A stretch of DNA of 64,000 nucleotides from Aedes albopictus (Eukaryota; Arthropoda; Insecta; Diptera; Culicidae), in assembly GCF_035046485.1 (NCBI RefSeq), contig NC_085138.1:433553265-433617264 (forward strand), given 5' to 3'. Shown piece after piece: positions 10,699 through 22,020 of this stretch. A program made the translations under genes and the position numbers. The notes under the pieces were generated by a model. The model did no database searches, had not been told where the DNA came from, and worked only from the letters and a program-made list of their open reading frames with translations. Position 1 is the first letter of the stretch. Each line of letters opens with the position of its first letter.

Positions 10699-11700
10699 GT
10701 CTGTAGGGCCCCCCTTAGAGCCGCTATCCCTCACTGCAAATGAAGTATTCGCCAACGATCCTGGTGTTCATCTATGCAAGCAGGGAGGCCACCCGAGGGT
10801 TGGCTGAGGCCCTTATGGGGACTAAGCTCAGAGCCAGATTTAATCTGAACCTGTTCATCTGAACCTAATTCCACCCAGTAAGTAACCAAAGCTGGGCACA
10901 GGTCAGGAACGTACTTTAAGGCCATGCCGCGGTTTCATGGGACGGGAGACAGCGCCAACATTGGCCCATCCGCCGTATCAAGTCAGTGTCACCCGACCTT
11001 ACTAAGAGAATAGAATGTCATCGTTACCAGCTCACTTGTGCGTTGTTTCCTAAGGGTGTACCGTCTCAGTTAACAATTACAAAGCAAAACCAGTATGCCG
11101 TAATCAGGACCATTTTGGGGTCGTTCCTGACGTGGCCGAGGCATTCCTAGCTGGGCTGTGACACTTTGGAAGCTGTGCCGTATCGCTTGTACAGAGTTGC
11201 TTCCGCATGTGTGGAATTTCTAAAGAGGTCCAACAGAGCCCACTATTGGGCTGGGCCCCACAACGCCTAAGCTTACTCCAATTGAGAAGTTCGTATGTCC
11301 CGGTGCTCGGTCAACTCCCGGTGCAAGAAGTGGAAGTCCACACTGATGTGTGAATATGGTTCGCTTAGGAGAGAATCCTAGACTCCAGTTCCCAAAAAGG
11401 TTACAGTGTGATGTAATACTTAAGTACTACAGATCTTGGATTACTTAACATAGGCAACTTCATGGTATGATACCATTGGTATCTGCTAGAGAGGAAGTGT
11501 TAGATATAACTCTTTGCTCTAACAGAAATAGTCTCGTGTTGATCAATTGACATGCGTCAGATGAAGAATTCTTATCTCACAATGATATCATCTTTTTGAA
11601 CACTTGAATGTTATTTCGCAAACTTTGCGTTTTAGGAATCTCCGGTCAACCAACTGGGGTCTATTTACTGATTTAGTTGCAGCCTAATTTCATGGATACT
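10699..11700. other. Probable 5' UTR of LINE copy B, then unassigned sequence
   Basis: This segment lies just upstream, on the minus strand, of the LINE ORF1 start and would join it if the MITE were removed. That position suggests 5' UTR for at least the first several hundred bases. No second copy is available in the window to prove the extent. No frame is recognised. Confidence 0.35.
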
Positions 11701-11739
11701 CACCATCTGTTGACACTCCAAATGATTTAGATGATACTG

Positions 11740-12775
11740 TCGATACCTGTTGAAGCCGTTGTATTTCATCATGGAAGCTTTTGAAGAAGCTTGTCCTCTG
11801 CGGTCTGTGATGACCACAAGAGAAATTCCTTGGTGGAACTCTGATCTGGCGAAGATCAGAAAACAATGTAGATAGAGTTGGAACAGACAATGTTCGGCTG
11901 CATCGGAGGCTTTCAGGTCGAATAGCAAGGCCTATCAGAAAGCTCTTCCGTCTGCTGAACGATTCGGCTGGAAAAACCTTTGTACAAATGTTCCCAGTTT
12001 GAAGTCAGTCGGTAGAACAAATCTGATGAGAAAGTTCTGAAATGCTTATTCAGTACACATTTCCCCAGATGTGTGGATATTACATGAACCTGATGTCTTT
12101 TCCTGTAGCTATGATTCCCTGGCTTCGGCTCGGAGTATTGTAACTATTTAATCGATTGATTGGGTTTTGCTTTGCTTCTTTCAAATCTCCTGGGGCAGGC
12201 GGGATATATCCTATTTTGCTTCAGAAGGGATTTGATTATTTCAAACATGTTTTGAGAAAACTACTTGTTTGCAATTTTGCTACAGGTTGCATTCCCAAAT
12301 CCTGGTGGGATGTTAAATAAGTAAAGTTTATTCCGAAAGTGGATCATGCGTCGTATGAAGAAGCAAAGAGGCCTATCAGTTTGACCTCTTTTCTTCTGAA
12401 ATGCTTAGAACCCATTGTGGATCATCCCATCAGTGATGTTCATCTGGCCAACGTGTCTTTTCATGTAGACCAACATGCCTACCAAACTGGTAAGTCCACT
12501 GTGTCTCTTTTACACAAAGTTGTTTACGATATCGAGAAAGCATTCACTCAAAAGAAATCTTGTTTGGGTGTTTTCTTCGAGGATGCTTTTCGATGCCATA
12601 TTGGAAGCCGCACGGAGTCATGGTATATTTCCATTGATTCCAAATTGGATTAACTAAATGCTTAAAAACCGATATCTCTTCTCGACAATGCGTCAAGCAG
12701 CGAATAGGAAATTGAGTGTTTGTGGATGCCCCCAAGAGGGAGTCTTGTCACGAATTTTAGTTGCTGTAACTTAGC
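11740..12775 (+). pseudogene. Jockey-superfamily LINE, ORF2 linker and N-terminal RT fragment
   Basis: From about 11771 a plus-strand frame reads MEAFEEACPLRSV and IPWWNSDLAKIRKQCR, then (after a stop) SWNRQCSAAS and KALPSAERFGWKNLC. This is the typical spacer between endonuclease and RT. At 12330-12653 the RT begins: RPISLTSFLLKCLEPIVD, DQHAYQTGKST and VVYDIEKAFTQKKSCLGVF. After a frame change, 12650-12775 reads a WI-MLKNRYLFSTMRQ segment and GCPQEGVLSRIL, the PQG motif. The sequence differs from the R1-clade copies nearby. It is broken by stops and frameshifts and truncated before the catalytic aspartates. Confidence 0.8.
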
Positions 12776-13099
12776 TAATACGAATTCTGTATATCGTGCT
12801 CAAAATCACATGGAAAATTCTGTGGTAGTTTAACGGGTGCATAAGTATTTCTCTATTGAGCATAAGATTTGTTACAAAGGCGCAACTTGTCCTGAGTCCC
12901 CCTATCATCACAAACCCTATAGGGTGCCTGTACCAGTTATCGTACCACCTAAGAAAAACTATTTCTACAAAAATAAGAAGAAGACAAACGAATGTAAACA
13001 ATAAGTCAAATGATAGATTAGTTTTCATACTTTACAGGAAAAATATAAAACCGGAGCCAAAACTACTTTTAGTATTTATTACGGCGTGTGCCAATGATA
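12776..13099. other. No gene recognised
   Basis: AT-rich sequence. TGTACCAGTTATCG near 12930 resembles TGTACCAGTTATGG at about 13534, and ATAACTGGTACAC occurs at 21985 and 22194, suggesting eroded repeat ends. Nothing codes here. Confidence 0.4.
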
Positions 13100-13522
13100 C
13101 ACTCTTAAAAAATTAAAAATTTACACGTGACGTAAACCATTAACGTACGTAAACATTCTATGACTGAATGGCAAATTTGACTCAATTTTACATCCATCAT
13201 GTAAGCTCGAGTTAGTTGCACAAAATGTCAACAAACCTATCTGACCAGGTACGTAGAAACAGTTTCACATTTATCATTAGTCTCTCAACTTGTTGATATA
13301 GCCGAGAGGTATAGTGGTGGCTTCTCAATCAGAAGACCAGTGTTCGAATCCAGGTCAGTATTTTACAATGTATTTTACTTTCATGTTTTACCTGTCGATT
13401 CGGTTCTAGTGATTGCTAGCTCGACTTTATTCGTGCTAGAAGACGTAAATTTGAGTGAAACGGGCCGCTCCTTTTATGTGCATCCAACAGAATTTAAATT
13501 TACATGATTTTTTCTAAGAGTG
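13100..13522 (+). mobile_element. TA-flanked element with inverted CACTCTTA ends and tRNA-like core, 423 bp
   Basis: The ends are CACTCTTAAAAAAT and, reading inward from the right, CACTCTTAGAAAAAAT. TA flanks both sides (13098-13099 and 13523-13524). The middle contains a pol III-like A box and B box (13299-13351). The preceding words (AATGTCAACAAACC) are shared with the copies at 39729-40171 and 58734-59179, whose termini differ (CACAGCAAA). No protein is encoded. TA duplication is typical of Tc1/mariner-derived MITEs. Confidence 0.8.
13299..13351 (+). promoter_or_regulatory. tRNA-like pol III A and B boxes inside the TA element
   Basis: TAGCCGAGAGG (13299-13309) fits the A-box consensus TRGYNNARNGG exactly. 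GTTCGAATCC (13342-13351) fits the B-box consensus. The spacing is suitable for internal pol III initiation. No complete cloverleaf can be drawn, so this is a tRNA-derived module, not a tRNA gene. Confidence 0.65.
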
Positions 13523-13524
13523 TA

Positions 13525-13984
13525 GGAACCCTGTACCAGTTATGGACATATTTGTTAATTTGGGTTCCACTTCGCACTATTTACATGCATTCCTTATGGG
13601 ATTTGCCATAACTGGCACTAGCGTGCGCAGGGTTCTTGCTTAGGGGGGGCACTACAATGATGGTGCAATATATGATCATGGTGCAAAATAGAATCATGGT
13701 ATTACACGCAATATAAATTCCGAAGAAGGTGTTTCAACATACAGTGGTGCCAGGTGGTGCCTACATCGCCGAGTACTGAAGAAGACTTGGGATGGTGATG
13801 ATTTCAAGGTAATGTGAAACTTTAATATGAAGTCATTATCTCGACTCTTATAAAATTTTATAAACGTATCACATACAATGGAAAATATCGAGAAAATAAT
13901 CAATTCTACAAAAAAAAAACGTCGTTATGAAAGAATTCCAATCTTGGACAATTACAATTAATGATGTTGAAATTATTATAGATT
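13525..13984. repeat. Short ATGGTGCA-type repeat block and spacer
   Basis: Between about 13655 and 13760 the words GATGGTGCAATA, CATGGTGCAAAA and AGTGGTGCC recur. This matches the much longer array at 20560-21890 on the other side of the 6.5-kb minisatellite. The rest of the interval is AT-rich without a gene. Confidence 0.55.
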
Positions 13985-16900
13985 GAGTCCTCGAAAAATT
14001 CTTCAAGAAATTCTTCCAAGGTGCCTCCAGGGATTTTTTCCAGGAATTTCTCCACGGATTCAGAAAATGCTAAAGGAATTTCTCCGTGAACTCTTCCAGA
14101 AATTCCGCAAAATTCCTCCAGGGAATCCTCCACGGAGTCCTCCAGGAATTTCTCCAGAACTTTTTTCCAGGAAGAAATTCCTCCTGCAAATACACCACGA
14201 ATTCTTCCAGAGATTTCTCCTGAAATTTCTTCTAGAAAAAATCCTCTAGGAATTGCTCCATGGATTCCTCTAGAAAATTCTAAAGGAATTTCTCACGGAT
14301 GTCTTCCAGGAATTCTTTGAGAAATTCCTCCAAGGATTCTTCGATGGATTTCTCCAGAAAATTATCCAAGAAATTTTCAAGGAATTTCTTCAGGAATTCC
14401 CCAAAATTTCTTCAGAAAATCCTTCTAAAATTCCTCCAGATTTTTTTTCAGAAACTTCTTGAGGAAGAACTCCAGAAATTCTTCCAGGAATTCCTTCAGA
14501 AAATCCTTTAGGAATTCTTCCACGGATTTCTGCCAGAATTTCTCCAGAGAATCCTAAAGGAATGTCTCCCAGAACTCTTCCAAGAATTCATCCAGGAATT
14601 TCTGGAGCAATTCCACGAGGAATTTCTCCAGGAAATACTCCGCGGATTTCTCCAACCTTTTTTCCAAGAATTTCTTCAGGAATTCCTCTAGGGATTCATT
14701 ACTGAATTTCTTCAGATGTTCCTCAAAAATATTCTACAGGGGTTCATTGAAGAATTTCTTCAGAAACTCATCAAAAAGTTCCTCCAGGTATTCCTTTAAA
14801 AATTCCTCAAGGAGTTCCTTCAGGCATTCCTCCTGAATGTCCTCCAAGATGCCTTCAGAGATTTCATCCAGGGATTCCTCCAGAAAATCCTAAAGGAGTT
14901 TCTCTGGGAACACTTCCAGGAATACCTCGAGAAATTTCTCCAGGAAATTCTCCAGAATATCTTCAGAAATATCTCTTCAGGGATTCGTTAATGAATTTCT
15001 TCAGAAAAACATCAAAAAATTCTTCCAGAAATTCCTTTAGAAATTCTTCGAGGAGTTCCTTCAGAAATTCCTTAAGCAGTTCCTTCAGAAATTCATCGTG
15101 GAGTTCCTTCAGACATTTCTCCAGAAATTTCTCCAGGAAGTCTCATATATTTCTCCAGAAATTCCTCAAATAATTCCTTTAGTAAATACTCCAAGAATTC
15201 CTTCAGAGATTCCTCCTGAAATTTCTTCTAGGAAAAATATTTTAGAAATATCTGCCAGAATTCCTTTAATATTTCCTACACGGATTCCTTCCAGAATTCC
15301 CCGAATATTTCCTCCAGGGATTCCTCCAGCAATTGCTCCACGGATTCTTCTTGAAAATCCTAAAGGAATGTCTCACGGATGTCTTCCAGGAATTCCTTGA
15401 GAAGTTCCTCCAAGGATGCTTCCATGGATTTCTCCAGAAAATAATAAAAGAAATTCTCAAGGAATTTCTTCAGGACTCAAATGCTTCATACATGAATTTC
15501 TTCAGGAAATCCTTCTAAAATTTCTCTAAAAATTCTTTCAGAAATTTCTCGAGGAAGAACTCCAGAAATTCTTCCAGGAATTTCTTCAGAAAAACCTCTA
15601 GGAATGTCTGCCAGAATTTCTCCAGAGAATCGTAAATGAATGTCTCCCGGAGCTCTTCCATGATTTCATCCAGGAATTCCTGGAGGAATTCCACGAGGAA
15701 TTTGTCCAGGAATTCCTCCATGGATTTCTCCAACATTTTTTTCCAAAAATTTCTTCAGGGATTCATTAATGAATTTCTTCAGATGTTCCTCAAAAAAATC
15801 CTCCAGGGATTTATTAAAGAATTTCTTCAAAAATCCCTCGAGGAGTTCCTTCAGACATTCCCCCTGAATGTCCTCCAAGATGCCTTCAGAGATTTCTTCC
15901 AGGAATTCCTCCAAGGATTCCTCCAGAAAATCCTAAAGGAGTTTCTCTGGGAACATTTCCAGGCATTCCTCAAGGATTCCTCCAGGAAATTCTCCAGAAT
16001 TTCTTCAGGAATTTCGCCAGGGATTCATTAATGAATTTCTTTAGAAATTCTTCAAAAAAAATCCTCCAGAAATTGTTTGAGGAGTTCCTTCAGAAATTCT
16101 TCGAGAAGTTCCTTTAGATGTTCCTCCAGAAATTTCTCCAGGAAGCCTCATATATTTCTCCAGAAATTCCTCAAATAATTCCTCCAGTAAATACTTCAAG
16201 AATTCCTCCAGAGATTCCTCCTGAAATTTCTTCTAGGAAAAATATTTTAGGAATGTCTGTCAGAATTCCTTTAATATTTCCTACACGGATTCCTCCAGGA
16301 ATTGCTCCACGGATTCCTTTAGAAAATCGTAAAGGAAGTTCTCACGGAACTCTTCCAGGAATTCCCCGAGATTTTCCTCCAAGGATTCCTCAGGAAATTC
16401 TCAAGGAATTTCTTCAGGAATTCTCCCGGCGATTCATTTATAAATTTCTACATAATTTTCTCAAAAATTCCTCTAGAAACTCCCCCAGGAATTGCTCCAC
16501 GGATTCTCCCAAAAAATCCTTAAGGAATTTCTCACGGAACTCTTCCAGAGAATCCTCTGTCAAAAATTCCTCGATGAATTCCTCCAGGGAATCCTCCATG
16601 GATTCCTCCAAGAACTTCTCAGAAATCTCTCCAGGAAATTATTAATGAACTTCTTCAGAAATTCTCCAGAAAATTCCTCACGAAATTCCTTCAGGTACTC
16701 CTTCATAAATTTCTCGTGGAGTTCCTTCAGACGTTCCTCCAAGATGCCTCCTAGGATTTCTTCCAGGAATTCTTCCATGGATCGCTTCAGAAATTCCTAA
16801 AGGAATTTCTCCCGGAACTCTTCCAGGAATTCCTCAAGGATTTTTTCCAGGGATTTCTTCAGGAATTCCTGCAGGGATTTATCAATGTTTTTTTTTCAGA

Positions 16901-19900
16901 AATTCTTCAAACAATTCCTCCAGAAATTCCTTAAGAAATTCCTCCACAAAACTTTCATTATTCATTATTGTTTTTCTTCCGAAATTCCTCAAAAATTCCT
17001 TTGGAAAACCTTGCAGGAATTCTTTCAGAAATTCATCGAGGAGTTCCATCAGACATTCCTCCAGAAATTTTTCCAGGAAGCCTCATATAATTTCTGTAAT
17101 ATTTCCTCAAATAATTACTCCTGAAATTTCTCCAGTAAATGCTCTAAGAATTCCTCCAATATTTCCTCTAGGGATTTCTCCAGGAATTGCTCCAGGGATT
17201 GCTCCAGAAAATGCTCTAGGAATTTCTGCCAGAATTCCTCCAGAGACTCCTGAAGAAATGTCTCCCAAAACTCCTTTGAGAATTCCTCCAGGAAGTCCTC
17301 GAGGAATTCCGCGAGAGATTTCTCCAGGGAATCCTCCACGGATTCCTCCAGGTTTTTTTTCAGGAATTTCTTCAAGAGTTCCTTCTGGAATTCATTTATG
17401 ATTTTCTTCAGAAATTGCTAAAATAATCTCCAGAAATTCCTCCAGGAATTCCTTTAGAAATTCCTCGAGGAGTTCCTTCATACATTCCTCCAGAAATTTC
17501 TCAGAGAAGCCTCATATATTTTCCCAGGAATTTCTCTAATAATTCCTCCAGGAATTCCTCCAATAAATACTCCAGAAATTCTTCCAAGGATTCCTCCAGC
17601 AAATCCTAAAGGAATTTCCTCCGGAACTCTTCCTGGTATTTCTCCTGAAATTCCTCTAGAAAATCCTCTAGATATTCCTTCATGGAGTCCTCCAGGAAAT
17701 TCTGAAGTAATTTCTTCAGGAAAGGATGGATCCCTTATACAGGATTTTTTAGGGATTTCTCAAAAATCCCTCCAGAAATTCTTCCAGGGATTCTCCCAGA
17801 AAATACTCTAGAAATTTCTGCCAGAATTCCTCCAGAGAATCGTAAAGGAATGTCTCCCGGAACTCTTCCAAGAATTCCTTCAGAAATACCTCCATGGATT
17901 CTTCCAGGAATTTCTTCAGGAATTTTTCCAGGAATTCCTTCAGAAATTCCTCCACGGATTCTTCCAGGAATTTCTCCAGGAATTTCTCCAAGGATTCCTC
18001 CAAAAACTTCTCCACGGATTCCTCCAGATAATCCTTAATTAATTTCTCACGGAACTCTTCTGGAAATTTCTCCAGGGATACCTTCATGGAAATCCTCCAG
18101 AAAATTCTCTAGGAATTTTTTCCAGTTCCTCCAATATTTTCTTTAGGGATTCTTCTAGAAATTCTTCCATGGATTTCATGGAAATCTTAAGGAATTTCTT
18201 CTGGAACTTTTCCGGGATTTCCTCTAGGATTTTTTTTCCGGGAAATGTATCTAGGAATTTCTTCGGAAATTCCTCCTGGGATTCATCCATGAGTTTCATC
18301 AGAAATTTCCCAAAAAAAAAACCTTCAGAAATTCCTCGAGGAGTTCCACCAGCCTTTCCTCCAGCAAGTTCTTGATATTTGTCCAGAAATTCTTTGAAAA
18401 AATCCTCCAGGAATTCCTCTTGTTATTCCTTCATGAACTTCTCCAAAAAGTGTTTCAAGAATTTCTCCAGAAATACAAGCAGGGATTCCTCCAGGCATTT
18501 CTCCAGGGATTCCTCAAGGAACTGTTTAGGTGTTCCTCCAGAAAGTTCTCCAGGTATTTCTCCAGGAATTTCTGCAAGAATTTCTCCAGGAATCTCAAAT
18601 ATTTCTCCAAAAATACCTCAAAGAATTCCTTCGAAAATTCTTCCAAAAATGCCTTCTGAAATACTGCCAGGAATTTCTACAGGGATTCCTCCAGAAATTC
18701 TTCCTCGAATTTCTCCAGAAAATTTCTCCCGGAACTCTTCCAGGAATTCCTCGAGAAATTCCTATATGGATAACTCCAGGAATTTCTTTAGTTATTTCAT
18801 CAGAAAATCCTCTACGAATTTCTCCACGGATTTCTCCAGAAAATTAAAAAAAAATCTCCTGGAACTTTTCCAGGGCAGTTTGTGTAGGAATTCCTCGAGA
18901 AATTTCTCCAGGGATTCCTCCATTGATTTCTTCATAATGTTTCCCAGGAAATTCTCCAAGAATTTCTTCAGGAATTATCCCAGGGATTCATCAATGAATT
19001 ACTTCTGATACTTTTCATAAATCCCTCCAGAAATTCCTACAGGAATTCTTTCAGAAATTCCTCGAGGAATTCTTTCAACCATTGCTCCAGGAAGCAGCAA
19101 ATATTTTTACAGAAATTCCACAAAGAGTCCATCCTGGAATTTCTCTAGAAATTCTTCCAGGAATTCCTGCATATTTTGCTTAGGAAAATCTCCATAAAAA
19201 CCTCTAGGAAATTCAGGAGAGATTCTTCTTGGTATTTCTCCTGAAATTTCTCCATGGAATTATCCAGGGGATCCTCCAGAGATTAATCCTGTGCTGCAAA
19301 ACGGTGAGTCGATAAAGAAAGCGTTCCTCCAGGGATACTACCAAAAATTTCTCTTGGAATTCTTCAGGGATTTTTCCTGAAATTTCTCCAGGGATATATC
19401 TTAAAATTCCTTCTCTGATTCGTTCAGGAATTCCTCATAAGATTACAGCAGGGATTTTTCCAGGAATTTACCAAAGCTTTCTACAGGATTTCCTAGGATT
19501 CCTTTAGGGATGCCTCCAGGGATTCCTTCAAGTGTTTCTCCTTAAAATCTTCCAGAAATTCATTCTGGAATACCTCCACGGGTTGTTCCAGAAATTGCTC
19601 CAAGTAGTGCTTCAGAAATTTCTCCTGAAATTCGTCCTGGAATTTGAAAAGAAATACCTCCAGGAATTTCTCCACGGACTCCTCCAGATATTCTTCCAAT
19701 GATTCTTTCAAGAATGCCTCCACGGATTCCTCCAGGAATTCCTCCTAGAATTCCTCGTGGAATTTCTCGAAGAATTCTACCAGGAATTTCTCCAAGAATT
19801 ATTACAAGCTTTTTTCTCACAATTCCCCCAAGGATTCCTCTAGAGATTTCTCCAGGAATTCTTGCAGGGATTCGTTAATGAGCTCCTCCAGGATTTTTTT

Positions 19901-20535
19901 TCTAAACTCCTAGAAATTTTCTTCAGGGATTTCTCCAGAAATTCCTTCAGGCATTCTTCCAGAAAATCCTCCAGGAATTTCTAGACGGAAAACTCCAGGT
20001 ATACTGCCAAGGATTCCTTCAGAAATGCCTCCAGGGATTCCTCCAGAAATTGTTCCAGAGATTCTTTCATGAATTTCTTCATGGTTTCTACCAGGGCTTC
20101 CTCCATAGTTTACTCCAGGAATTCCTCCAGGGGTTGGTCAATGAACCTCACCTATAGTTCCTCCAGAAATTTGTGCAAGAATTTCTAGAAATATTTTCCA
20201 GAAATTCCTCCATGACTTCTCCCAGGAATTCCTCTATGGATTCCTCCAAGAATTCCTCTACGGATTCCTCCAGGAAGTTCTTCAAGGATTCCTTTAGGAA
20301 TGTCTCCAGCGTTTCCTCATGAAATTTCTCCAAGGAATTTCTTTAAAAATTTCTTCAGCAATTCCTCTAATAGTTCCTCCTGGAAATTCTACATAAATTT
20401 CTCTAGACTCCGCCAACAGTTTTTGAGAGTTTCCTTCGATAATTCTTTTAAGTACACCTTTAGTAATGCCTCCAAGAAATCCTCCAGAAGGTCCTTTAGG
20501 GGTTCCTCCTAAAATTCCTCCAGGGATTTCTCGAG
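13985..20535. repeat. Large degenerate minisatellite, 12-bp unit GGAATTCCTCCA
   Basis: About 6.5 kb of tandem 12-mers around GGAATTCCTCCA, with common variants GAAATTCCTTCA, GGGATTCCTCCA and GAAAATCCTAAA. Larger blocks are themselves repeated: a stretch at 15182-15290 recurs with few changes at 16189-16298, about 1.0 kb away, and CATATATTTCTCCAGAAATT-like segments recur near 15147, 16148, 17083 and 17512. Because 12 is a multiple of three and stops are scarce, both strands show long spurious frames (up to 209 codons at 18379-19008) rich in S, R, N, F or E, L, K. None starts a recognisable protein. Confidence 0.9.
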
Positions 20536-20559
20536 GTTGTAGAGCGATTCTCAAAATGA

Positions 20560-21890
20560 TTCACGGAATGCTATTTTGATACGCGAATTACAAAAATGGT
20601 ATAAAATGTAATTGTGGCGTACAGGGTGCCTGGTTGATACAATGAACACTTTGATGAGCACCAAGAAGGTGCATGGAATTTTAAAAAGGTATGTGTTGTG
20701 AGTATGGTACATTATATACCTTAATGATCAAGGGAACTTCAAGATAATGCATGCATGACAAGTAGTTGCAATTTGATATATAGAATGCTTAGTCAAAGCA
20801 GGGGATTTGGAGATGGTGTTAAAATAGCTGCTGCATAAAAATCAAATTGCGTGCGGCAATAAAGGTGCATGATGTCACCGTGGTGTAAAGGATCCTTAGA
20901 TCATTGGGATGGTGCACGAAATGCTGATATGGAGCATGGAATTCAAAGATGGTGCATGATGTCAGTATGGTGCATTAGTTTCACCATGATTCTGTTATAC
21001 TCAACATGTTTCATATTAAGGTGCACTTTCAATTCGTGCAATGGTGCACAGAAATCAACATGGTCCAGGTACATGGAATGCTATTTTGTATTCGAAATGC
21101 CAAAATGGTGCATGGGATTTAAATGTGAACCGCATCATAATGGTGCATAAGATGGAAAGGTTTGAAGAAGGTGCATGATGCTAGTGTTCTGCATTAGTTG
21201 TCACCGTTATTCAGTGATTATCAACATTATATATGAAAAACGCTGAAATGGTGCTTGAAAAGCTTTGATGGTGCATGAAATTTCATCATGGTGCATATCA
21301 GTAGGATGCATTAGATACCTAATTGATTAAAAGACATTGCATGAGATCAGCATAATGCGTGAATACCTAGATGATTCTGTGGTCATCATGATGGTGCATT
21401 GAAAGCTTTGAAAAAGGTGCATGGTGTTAGTGTACTGTTCAAGTCGTCACCGTTATTAAGTGATACTCGATATTTTGTATGGCTAGGTGCATGAATGGCA
21501 AAAAAAAAGGTGTTCGGAATTCAATGTGGTGCCGAAGTCACCATGTTTCACATACATGGAATACAATTTTGGAATATAAAATGCCAAAATGGTGCATGTT
21601 ATTCAAATGTGGTGCTGACATCACTAATTAGTTAAAAGATGGTGCGTGAGATCAGCATGAAGGCCTAGATGATTCTGTGAACGACATTGTTGGGCATGGA
21701 ATACTAAGAAATTGCATGTGGTGCAATAGTTGCAACCATGATTCAGTGATTCTCAACATTGCATGGGTAGATGCAAGGTGCAAGAATTGCAAAAATGGTG
21801 CATAGAATTTAATGTGCTACGGAAGCCAACCTGGGTTAGGTTCATGGATTACAATTTGGTGTACGATATTACTATTAATCCTCGAGGAGT
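20560..21890. repeat. Degenerate ATGGTGCATG tandem repeat
   Basis: The words ATGGTGCATG, ATGGTGCA and GGTGCATGAT recur irregularly every 20-45 bases, interleaved with variants of GAATTCAAA and GATGTCAGT. The same repeat type appears on the far side of the 12-bp minisatellite at 13655-13760, so the two arrays may have been one before the minisatellite expanded. Frames here are accidental. Confidence 0.7.
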
Positions 21891-22020
21891 TGCATCTTTC
21901 GACGTTTGCACCATATTTCTTAGATATATTTTTTATAGAAGGGGGGGCAAGTGCCCCCCCTTGCCCCTCCCTGTGCACGCTAGTGATAACTGGTACACTA
22001 TGGCGAAATAGGGTGCAAGG
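21891..22020. repeat. G/C-run hairpin related to the cap of the 60.4-64.0 kb satellite
   Basis: At about 21941-21960 the sequence GGGGGGGCAAGTGCCCCCCC forms a 9-bp stem with a 2-nt loop. It is followed by TTGCCCCTCCC. Reversed, it resembles the GCAAGGGGGGGCACTTGACC segment that opens each higher-order unit at 60412-63849. It is probably the end of one dispersed copy of the same parent element. Confidence 0.5.

Noticed and set aside
13299..13370. tRNA gene at the A/B boxes
   Set aside because: No acceptor or anticodon stem can be formed; it lies inside a TA-flanked inverted-repeat element.
12920..13620. Element bounded by TGTACCAGTTATSG words
   Set aside because: The words at 12930, 13534 and 13600 do not give consistent ends or a duplication; the clear element there is 13100-13522.
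18379..19008. 209-codon plus-strand frame, the longest in the 12-bp minisatellite, and similar frames at 16118-16645 and 15636-16031
   Set aside because: They consist of permutations of the 12-bp unit, occur on both strands and in several phases, and show no domain.
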